Source of the DNA: Gammaproteobacteria bacterium CG22_combo_CG10-13_8_21_14_all_40_8
GTDB taxonomy: Bacteria > Pseudomonadota > Gammaproteobacteria > Enterobacterales > GCA-002770795
Assembly (NCBI GenBank): GCA_002770795.1
Contig: PCTP01000189.1
Span: 1 to 14,632, forward strand
Direction of reading: 5' to 3'
Length of the DNA stretch: 14,632 nt
Every line of letters begins with the position of its first letter. Positions within the stretch are counted from its first letter, which is position 1. The notes below the pieces were generated by a model. That model was not told the DNA's origin and did not search any database. It worked only from the letters and a program-made list of their open reading frames with translations. Shown here one piece after another: positions 1 to 5,569 of the stretch. A program made the translations under genes and the position numbers.

Positions 1-145
1 ACATATATGGTCATTCCAACACTCTATGGCTTCCTTGACGCCCTCGCTTAAAAGCGCCTATTTTTGGTGCCATTCGGATTATCTTCCCTTTAATCAGTGT
101 GATCCCACTTTCTTTCAAGTGGACGGGGTTTCCAGCTTCATTGGG
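1..145. other. unexplained left-edge segment
   Basis: This segment lies beyond the terminator of the metalloprotease gene. It has no gene I can support. On the minus strand a short frame begins at an ATG at 71-73 and stops at 11-13 (20 codons). The same frame stays open further upstream through the terminator, with no start codon or ribosome binding site. It may be an interspersed repeat or the edge of an element continuing outside the window. I do not recognise it. Confidence 0.25.
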
Positions 146-146
146 C

Positions 147-178
147 AAAAAAAATGCCGCTCAAGGAGCGGCATTTTT
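147..178 (-). terminator. intrinsic terminator of the M4 metalloprotease gene
   Basis: The arms ATGCCGCTC (154-162) and GAGCGGCAT (166-174) form a GC-rich 9-bp stem with a 3-base loop. The stem is extended by A/T pairs on both sides. Read on the minus strand, the hairpin follows the protease stop codon by about 30 bases and ends in a run of eight U. The T run on the other side means it could also stop plus-strand transcription. Confidence 0.88.
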
Positions 179-204
179 AGTGGTTTTTATTCTTAAGGTA
201 TCAA

Positions 205-2445
205 TTAGAAGGTAATTGACCAAGAATCAATGTAACCTACGTCGCCGCGAGCTGCATCATAAACCTTTAGTTTCCATGTTCCATTACTTGCAGTGCCAGA
301 AGCATTGACAGAGTAAGTATCGTGGATATCATTAGCAGATCCACCAGTTCTGTTTCTTAGCACGATTGAGGCACCAGATGGGGCCACTAAAGTTATCTTC
401 AAGTCACCAACATAGGTGTGAATGATGTCGATAGATACACTAACAGTGCCTGAATCACCAGTTCTATCTACAGCTATGCTGCTAGTTGATGTTTTTCTAT
501 CATTGATACTAACATTAGTGCTATTGGTGTAAGTTCCGCCTGTTGGAGGAGGAGGTGGTGGTGGTGTACCGCCATCTGTATAAGCACCGACTAAATTAAC
601 ACCAGAGAATGCTGCGTAACCATGAACCATCACATAATAGGTTCCAGCTTGAGCTGTGGTGATTGGGCAAGATTCAGTGTTTCCACTCACGTATGGACGG
701 CAATCATAGCTAGAAGTCGTTGGCGCACTTCCAAACTTCACATACATATCCGCATCACCTGTTCCACCTGATAAGTTGAAGCTTAAGTCTGTGGCTCCAG
801 CAGGAACAACCATGGTGTAGTTCAGATCAGCGCCAGTTGCAGCAGCTAGACCAGTAACAGCAACACCATTAGTTAATACGTTTCCGCCAGTTGGTGGTGG
901 TGGTGGTGGTGGAGTTGTTCCGCCGCATCCGCTAGGAGCTGTTGAAGTAATTCCCACAGCAACCAAAGTAGCTTGTACATCAGCAACATTGAATCCAAAA
1001 TCACAAGCTGCGGCTAATACACCGTTGCCTGATTGATTCCAAGTATCGTTCGCTGACCAATAAGTTTTATTGGCTTTTAAGTATACTTGGAAAGCTTTAC
1101 GAGTTGTCCAACCAGCTGTAGTACCTAACAGGTAATAAGCTTTATTGTATACCCCAGAACTAAGATGAACATCCATCGTAGAAGTAAAGTTGCTTGCATG
1201 ATCAATAGAACGTCCATCCTGAGTTGGGTTGTTCATATAACGTAACGCACCAGTACCCTTGAAGATTTGCTCGCCAACCAACCAGTCGTTAGAACCGTTT
1301 TGGAAATACTCAGCCGCTTCACCCGCCATATCAGAGAAAGCTTCATTCAAACCACCTGATTGACCAGAATAAGTCAAGTTAGAGTTTTGAGAAGTTACAC
1401 CATGACTCACTTCGTGAGCTGACACATCAAGACTGACTAAAGGATAGAACGTGGTTGCACCGTCGCCAAATGACATACCAGTACCGTCCCAGAATGCATT
1501 TTCATAATTTGTGTTATAGTGAACGCGCATTTCCATCTGGAAAGTCAATGGTGAAGTGCCATCGATATCTTGATACAAACCAAAAATGGCATTACCAAAT
1601 GCTTGCGCATCATTTTCAACACCAAATGCACCATTGACATCAGCAGGATCATAAGAACAACCAGAGAAGGTAACCAAAGTGCCACCAGTGGACTTATGGT
1701 TCATATTTAACGTTCTAACATTGGCGTTTGATAATGAACCACATGTAGATACATTATATGCAGGGAACTGTGTTCCATAGTTATACAAACCCGTTTTTTG
1801 ATTTCCACCGGGGCCAGTGATAGTCGCAGTTTGTAAATTTTCCATTGAACTTAAGATTTCGCCATTCTGTGCATCTATATAAATAAGAGGACGAGTTGGG
1901 CCTTTAGGTGTTTCAGCAAAAAACTCAATGCGATGAGCCAGAGTTGCAGTACCATCTTGACCCATATAGATAACTAATTCAGATTTTTGATTACGAATGT
2001 TACTTTCTAAGCCAGGCTTTCTGACGAAAGAGTGACTCATAACACCTTGAGATTCCATAGCGGTAACCATCGCAGTTTTAGCACTAATAGATGGAATAAC
2101 ACTTGGAACATCCATTGCGATATCTGATACCGCAAAACCACTTGCACGTTTGAAGCTGCCATCACCATTGCGGTGAATAATAACAGTATCGCCATCAACT
2201 CTTACGCCTTTGTAATATTGGCTGTAACGAGTTGCATCTCCATATTCACGAAGAACTCTTAAGTCATTTTCAGACTGCAATCCTACTAATTGAGCAGGAG
2301 ATGCTGCAGAAAAACTGGCAGAGTTAGCTTGTATTGTGTTATTTGAGTAATCATCACCCAAATAACTTTTTGTTGCTGCAGAGGCGCTAGCGATGCTTAA
2401 AACACCTAAAGCGACTGCGCTTAGCATAAATTTTGATTGCTTCAT
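205..2445 (-). CDS. secreted M4 (thermolysin/vibriolysin-type) zinc metalloprotease with PPC and P domains
   Basis: A 746-residue prepro-enzyme predicted to be secreted and to cut extracellular proteins. A signal peptide (residues 1 to about 23, ending ASA) is followed by an FTP/PepSY-type propeptide to about 205. The catalytic domain carries HEVSH (His344, Glu345, His348), the third zinc ligand Glu368 in GGLNEAFSD, and the probable catalytic His427. After about 505 come a seven-proline linker, a bacterial pre-peptidase C-terminal (PPC) domain (about 525-622), a second seven-proline linker, and a P/homo-B (proprotein convertase) domain (about 638-746). The C-terminal domains are often removed or help binding and secretion in relatives. 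All active-site residues are present, so it should be active. A weak AGG lies 12 bases before the ATG. It is a single gene ending at a strong terminator. The family assignment is secure; substrate is unknown. Confidence 0.95.
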   Translation of the reverse strand: MKQSKFMLSAVALGVLSIASASAATKSYLGDDYSNNTIQANSASFSAASPAQLVGLQSENDLRVLREYGDATRYSQYYKGVRVDGDTVIIHRNGDGSFKRASGFAVSDIAMDVPSVIPSISAKTAMVTAMESQGVMSHSFVRKPGLESNIRNQKSELVIYMGQDGTATLAHRIEFFAETPKGPTRPLIYIDAQNGEILSSMENLQTATITGPGGNQKTGLYNYGTQFPAYNVSTCGSLSNANVRTLNMNHKSTGGTLVTFSGCSYDPADVNGAFGVENDAQAFGNAIFGLYQDIDGTSPLTFQMEMRVHYNTNYENAFWDGTGMSFGDGATTFYPLVSLDVSAHEVSHGVTSQNSNLTYSGQSGGLNEAFSDMAGEAAEYFQNGSNDWLVGEQIFKGTGALRYMNNPTQDGRSIDHASNFTSTMDVHLSSGVYNKAYYLLGTTAGWTTRKAFQVYLKANKTYWSANDTWNQSGNGVLAAACDFGFNVADVQATLVAVGITSTAPSGCGGTTPPPPPPPTGGNVLTNGVAVTGLAAATGADLNYTMVVPAGATDLSFNLSGGTGDADMYVKFGSAPTTSSYDCRPYVSGNTESCPITTAQAGTYYVMVHGYAAFSGVNLVGAYTDGGTPPPPPPPTGGTYTNSTNVSINDRKTSTSSIAVDRTGDSGTVSVSIDIIHTYVGDLKITLVAPSGASIVLRNRTGGSANDIHDTYSVNASGTASNGTWKLKVYDAARGDVGYIDSWSITF

Positions 2446-2503
2446 TATTTAATATAACCTTAGTTTATGGTTTTATTAAGGCAAGTGGTCCAAAATTGGC
2501 ACT

Positions 2504-2520
2504 CCCCCCCCATCCTTATA
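2504..2520 (-). promoter_or_regulatory. possible -10 box and G8 tract of the M4 protease promoter
   Basis: On the minus strand TATAAG (2520-2515) resembles a -10 box and is followed by GGAT and a run of eight G (2511-2504). A start site 6-8 bases after the -10 would fall in the G run, about 63 bases before the start codon. I see no good -35 at 16-18 bases, so this would need an activator or be a chance match. Confidence 0.35.
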
Positions 2521-2595
2521 TTGAATTCATCCTAAACTCCATAACAAATTTCAGTCGACTCATACTTTTTTATTACTATTAAACAGACCGTGTTT

Positions 2596-2604
2596 TGTTA
2601 TGAT
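2596..2604 (+). promoter_or_regulatory. extended -10 promoter, divergent from the protease gene
   Basis: TG-T-TATGAT matches the extended -10 consensus TGnTATAAT with one mismatch. There is no clear -35. It points away from the protease gene toward the terminator at 2657-2681, with no coding frame between them. Confidence 0.4.
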
Positions 2605-2610
2605 CAGGCC

Positions 2611-2681
2611 CAATTCCTATCCCGACTAGGTGAAAATAACCTATGTAAAAAAAAAATAAAACGGTAATATTACCGTTTTTT
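2611..2681 (+). ncRNA. possible small RNA of about 70 bases
   Basis: Inferred only from layout: an extended -10 element at 2596-2604 predicts a start near 2611, and an intrinsic terminator ends at about 2681. The interval holds a small CCTA/TAGG stem-loop near 2615-2630, an A10 run (2647-2656) and then the terminator hairpin. No frame with a ribosome binding site lies inside. It matches no RNA family I know. The terminator might instead serve distant minus-strand transcription, which would leave no RNA here. Confidence 0.28.
2657..2681. terminator. bidirectional intrinsic terminator
   Basis: The arms ACGGTA (2661-2666) and TACCGT (2671-2676) pair across an ATAT loop. T6 follows (2676-2681), and a long A-rich run precedes it, so it can work in both directions. 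On the plus strand it would end the possible small RNA. On the minus strand it would stop read-through from the gene at 3176-3418 into the protease gene. Confidence 0.65.
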
Positions 2682-2927
2682 AGAAACCTATTGGAATATG
2701 TATATTCTCTTTTTTGATCTATTTGTAACAAAGTGTGAAATATGTAACAAAATTAACCTCAAAAATATGCCTGTTATTTGTACCAAAATCATCTAAACAT
2801 CTACTATATATTGCAAGCTTGAGTAAGATGTTCTCTTGAAATAAAAGATCCAATTGTGAGCAGAAAGCCTTCTACCATTTGTTTATTACGGAAAATACCT
2901 TCTATTTTTATTTTTGCCAGTTAAGCC

Positions 2928-2954
2928 AGTTATTCTCAATTATTGAGAATAACT
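2928..2954. repeat. 27-base perfect inverted repeat
   Basis: The 12-base arm AGTTATTCTCAA (2928-2939) is exactly complementary to TTGAGAATAACT (2943-2954), with TTA between. Neither side has a T run, so it is not a normal intrinsic terminator. It could be an operator for a dimeric regulator or an RNA hairpin. The halves are turned the opposite way from a classical Fur box. A tandem pair of GCCAGTTA (2916-2923 and 2925-2932) overlaps its left end. Confidence 0.6.
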
Positions 2955-3120
2955 AAAAAGACAGATGACAACTCTCAGATGCCGACGAAACATCTATGAC
3001 ATATTTGTGAAATAATTCTTGAAAGAGGGGGTAATTGAAAAAGCAAGCAGAACAGCAGCTTAAAAATCGCTTATACAACAGCTAAATGGGCGAATACTAA
3101 GTGGGATTAAAGAGGGGTCA

Positions 3121-3147
3121 TTGAAGTTCTTTTAATGAGAACTTCAA
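3121..3147. terminator. stem-loop just downstream of the 80-residue gene, possible terminator
   Basis: TTGAAGTTCT (3121-3130) pairs exactly with AGAACTTCAA (3138-3147) around a 7-base loop. It sits about 30 bases past the stop codon of the minus-strand gene at 3176-3418, where a terminator is expected. There is no good U tract after it on that strand, so termination would be weak. Confidence 0.4.
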
Positions 3148-3175
3148 GCACAGTCGTAGATCAGTGGTGGATACA

Positions 3176-3418
3176 TCAACCTGTCCTTAACCTCAGCTCC
3201 GCTTGTAAATTTAGCTTACCTTCAACATCCAATACTCCCACAGCATTTCCTTGATCGTGGGCTAATACCGCCACAGGTTCTTGGAATAAGGGACGTCGTA
3301 AGTAGATAAGGCTCCAACCAAAGCACTCCATTCGATGAAGTTCTGCAAGTTGGCTTTCATTTAAATACTTTCTCAAGTCTTGAGGAACTGCTTTAACGCC
3401 TTTACGCTTTTCGTACAT
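3176..3418 (-). CDS. small conserved-looking protein of unknown function (80 residues)
   Basis: An 80-residue soluble protein with no signal peptide or membrane segment. The start is well supported: AAGGGGAG lies about 9 bases before the ATG. The N-terminal part is basic (MYEKRKGVK), the middle has a leucine/tryptophan-rich patch (ESQLAELHRMECFGWSL) and the repeated-looking RRPLFQEPVAVL, and the end is LRLRTG. I recall short gammaproteobacterial hypothetical proteins with the same pattern (a basic start, FGW, RRPLFQ, then a hydrophobic strand), so I think it is a real conserved gene, but I know of no assigned function. It stands alone between two long gene-free stretches. A TGTAACAA octamer (3434-3441, on the coding strand) lies just before its ribosome binding site. 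Confidence 0.75.
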   Translation of the reverse strand: MYEKRKGVKAVPQDLRKYLNESQLAELHRMECFGWSLIYLRRPLFQEPVAVLAHDQGNAVGVLDVEGKLNLQAELRLRTG

Positions 3419-3532
3419 TGTTTTTTCTCCCCTTTGTTACATTCCTTGCATTCATCTTAGCACAAAGTTAATCCCTAAAAACATAAGATTAAAATCATTT
3501 CAAACTTAAAAATAATTTTATTATTACTTATT

Positions 3533-3742
3533 TATACCCATATTTCCATATATCACCGCGAGCATGGGTGCGTAGCATCCGCATGCCTTGCCTAGTTAAT
3601 TACGCTTACAAGCAGTGCGCGGTTATTCTAGCCCCCATGCTCCCGTGTGGGGATCCCTACCTTCGCAAACAATTGACTCCGTATGCATTGCCATGCAGGA
3701 GCATGGTAACGAGAATATACCCGTATTTCCATGTATCAGCGG
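3533..3742. repeat. 210-base hairpin-rich intergenic element bounded by direct repeats
   Basis: A 27-base sequence starting TATACCC(A/G)TATTTCC occurs at 3533-3559 and again at 3716-3742 with four differences. Between the copies the base composition is richer in GC than on either side. GAGCATGG appears at 3560-3567 and 3699-3706 and its complement at 3635-3642. Two hairpins stand out: CCCCATGC (3633-3640) with GTGTGGGG (3645-3652), counting G-U pairs, and CCATGC (3691-3696) with GCATGG (3701-3706). It resembles the scattered REP-like intergenic palindromes with CATGCTCC/GGAGCATGG cores known from many bacteria, in decayed form. A 67-codon plus-strand frame across it looks non-coding. Confidence 0.6.
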
Positions 3743-3848
3743 TCTTTATATTGACTAAATCAACCAGCTAGAAGTATAAAATTAGTTGCCAGAATAATTC
3801 TCAGACCTAAATTTATCCCTACTCAGATTAAGTTTTTAATCTATGCAC

Positions 3849-3878
3849 TTGCCTTACTACAGTTTTGATGGGTATTAT
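3849..3878 (+). promoter_or_regulatory. probable promoter of the Yip1-family gene
   Basis: TTGCCT (3849-3854) and TATTAT (3873-3878) are separated by 18 bases and fit sigma70 spacing. The predicted start near 3885 gives a leader of about 30 bases. Confidence 0.42.
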
Positions 3879-3914
3879 CAATCTAATAATAATTAGAAAT
3901 ACGATTCAAATACC

Positions 3915-4526
3915 ATGATTATCAAACATGCTTTTAATATTTTGTATTCCCCCTTAGATGAATGGAAAGATCTTTCCCTTAAAAATTCAAAAATTCTCGC
4001 GTTGTATTTTTTTTATATTATGCCAATGGCTCTGATCCCAACGGTCTCAGCAACTATAGGTGCATCCTACGTAGGCTGGAACATTCCTGGAGGCCCTATT
4101 ACCAAATTAACTTTTGATAGTGCAGTAAGACTCTCTTCCATTGCTTATGTGGGTATTCTCTGTGCCATGGCTATTGCTGGATGGGTCATTCAATGGATGG
4201 CAAAAACATACGGGGGAAATGCTCATCTACATCGAGGGATAGCTCTAGTAACCTATAGCGCTACTCCTTTGTTTTTGGTGGGTTTTCTAGGATTGTACCC
4301 AGTATTATGGGTTGATATGCTGTTTACCCTTTTAGCTATCGCTTTATCCATCAGAATACTTTTTATTGGCGTACCCATTATGATGGAAACAGATGAAGCC
4401 AAAGGTTTTTTATATGCTAACTCCATATTGACCATCGGCATGGTAATGCTTATCGGACTATTGGTCATCACGGTGCTTTTTTGGGGAAACGGTATACTAC
4501 CCATTATCATGCCCGGTAGCCATTGA
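3915..4526 (+). CDS. Yip1/DUF1282-type integral membrane protein
   Basis: A 203-residue inner-membrane protein with about five membrane segments (near residues 27-50, 74-96, 108-128, 130-153 and 168-190). The cytoplasmic N-terminus has the typical opening of bacterial Yip1-domain proteins (FNILYSPLDEWKDL), and the Y-G-G plus H-R pattern at 99-107 followed by VTYSATPLFLVGF fits the family. The length is normal. The molecular function of these bacterial proteins is not established. The start is chosen because the family motif begins directly after it, but no Shine-Dalgarno sequence is visible before the ATG. It converges with the DUF481 gene, the two stops being about 70 bases apart with no strong terminator between them. 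Confidence 0.82.
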   Translation: MIIKHAFNILYSPLDEWKDLSLKNSKILALYFFYIMPMALIPTVSATIGASYVGWNIPGGPITKLTFDSAVRLSSIAYVGILCAMAIAGWVIQWMAKTYGGNAHLHRGIALVTYSATPLFLVGFLGLYPVLWVDMLFTLLAIALSIRILFIGVPIMMETDEAKGFLYANSILTIGMVMLIGLLVITVLFWGNGILPIIMPGSH

Positions 4527-4595
4527 GATAAAAGAGGAAACTCAATAGGGTGTTGTTGCGTTTTTTATCCTGATGTATCGTTAAAACTACTTAAG

Positions 4596-5381
4596 TTAAA
4601 AACCATACACCACATTAAAAGATGTGATTGTATCTGTTGCCTTTTTATCGTCTGGTGCATTTGAAGTGTTTTTAACATTGAAATTGAATCGAACAGACAA
4701 GGACGAAGTTAATTTACTGACCAAGCCTACATCAAAAAAGGTGATAGTTTGCTGAGAGCCATTATCCATAGATAAATTAGCACTTAGTTTAGTGGCTTCG
4801 GTAAAGATATATTGGGATTTTGCCCCAATATGAAGTATAGCTTCTTGCTCATTTCCGCCTTGATCGAGTTTGCTGTAACGATAACCTGGTCCAGAATCTG
4901 CGGAAAGTTTGAATTTTTTTTCATCATAAAAATTCTTGCCATAACCCAACACTGCGGTAGATTGATAATCAAATCCACTAAATTTATCTATTTCATGAGA
5001 AACAGCACCAAAGAAATAAGCCCCAGTCTGTAGTTTTCTATCAGATTGAAAATTCATCAAATAACGTTCAACCGTGTTTACTCCATCAGCGTCTGCTTTA
5101 TTCGCCTCTAATCTAAGTTGATGACGCCATACAGCTCTATCATCAATTAGAGCAATTTTAGCCGCTGAATTACTATTATCACTGTTTCCTTTAGTGACAA
5201 CAAAACCAAATTCGATTTCACCAGTAAATCCTTTCGCTTCTTTGGATTTTTCGGCAGAATTTGCTTCGGCTCTTTCTTGGCCAGATTCAAAAATAGAACC
5301 AATATCAAGAGAACGGGCTAATACCGTCGTAGACAATAAAGAGCTTAAAGTCAGAGCGAAGACTGGCGTAAATTTTTTCAT
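4596..5381 (-). CDS. DUF481/YdiY-like outer-membrane beta-barrel protein
   Basis: A 261-residue protein with a signal peptide (residues 1-22, ending VLA) and a barrel-type body. A charged Glu/Lys-rich segment (about 35-50) is followed by the hallmark GEIEFGFVVTKGNSDNSN, which is the start of DUF481 proteins such as E. coli YdiY. Alternating polar and hydrophobic strands run to the C-terminal Phe (VVYGF), a typical outer-membrane insertion signal. The family has no proven function; YdiY is linked to acid exposure. AGGA lies about 9 bases before the ATG. A strong promoter at 5472-5500 drives it as a single gene with an 84-base leader. The leader can form an A/T-rich hairpin (5435-5441 with 5452-5458). 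Family assignment is firm; role is open. Confidence 0.88.
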   Translation of the reverse strand: MKKFTPVFALTLSSLLSTTVLARSLDIGSIFESGQERAEANSAEKSKEAKGFTGEIEFGFVVTKGNSDNSNSAAKIALIDDRAVWRHQLRLEANKADADGVNTVERYLMNFQSDRKLQTGAYFFGAVSHEIDKFSGFDYQSTAVLGYGKNFYDEKKFKLSADSGPGYRYSKLDQGGNEQEAILHIGAKSQYIFTEATKLSANLSMDNGSQQTITFFDVGLVSKLTSSLSVRFNFNVKNTSNAPDDKKATDTITSFNVVYGF

Positions 5382-5471
5382 TTTGTCAAGTTCCTAATTT
5401 TTTAAATTTTTTCAAAAAGGTAATTCATAGATTTAAATAAAAGGACTCAGCTTTATTTGTTTCTCGAGCAC

Positions 5472-5500
5472 ATCATACAAATTGAATCTATTGGTGTAAA
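5472..5500 (-). promoter_or_regulatory. sigma70-type promoter of the DUF481 gene
   Basis: On the minus strand TTTACA (5500-5495) and TATGAT (5477-5472) are exactly 17 bases apart, each with one mismatch to consensus. Transcription would start near 5465, leaving a leader of about 84 bases. It lies about 70 bases past the recQ-like stop codon, which separates the two units. Confidence 0.7.
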
Positions 5501-5569
5501 GTAGATTGCCAGACTTAATTCCCTACACTAGCAATAAACTTTGTTAGAGTAATCCTATCACTTGTCGTT

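Larger units (their letters stand above)
2446..3175. other. 730-base gene-free region upstream of the M4 protease
   Basis: I find no credible coding frame here. Reading left to right it holds the protease leader and promoter region with a C8/G8 tract (2504-2511), an extended -10 promoter on the plus strand (2596-2604) leading to a terminator (2657-2681), two TGTAACAA octamers (2724-2731 and 2743-2750), a 9-base direct repeat (2916-2932), a perfect 12-bp inverted repeat (2928-2954), and a 10-bp stem-loop (3121-3147). The stretch from about 2960 to 3115 shows nothing I can interpret. Confidence 0.6.
3419..3914. other. 496-base gene-free region with a repeat-bounded element
   Basis: The first 110 bases are AT-rich and should hold the promoter of the minus-strand gene; I see no convincing -35/-10 pair. 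From 3533 to 3742 there is a GC-richer, hairpin-rich block bounded by direct repeats. From 3743 to 3914 there is AT-rich sequence with a small hairpin (AGATTAA at 3825-3831 with TTAATCT at 3836-3842) and a likely promoter for the Yip1 gene. Confidence 0.6.

Noticed and set aside
1455..1637. 60-codon plus-strand frame opposite the M4 protease
   Set aside because: It is antisense to the conserved catalytic domain region, has no ribosome binding site and no family features.
2928..2954. Possible Fur box
   Set aside because: It has GAGAATAA-like halves, but they face the opposite way from the TGATAATnATTATCA pattern, and no iron-uptake gene is nearby.
3568..3771. 67-codon plus-strand frame in the hairpin-rich element
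   Set aside because: No ribosome binding site, unusual composition for this genome, and it runs across repeats and hairpins. It reads like chance coding in a repeat.
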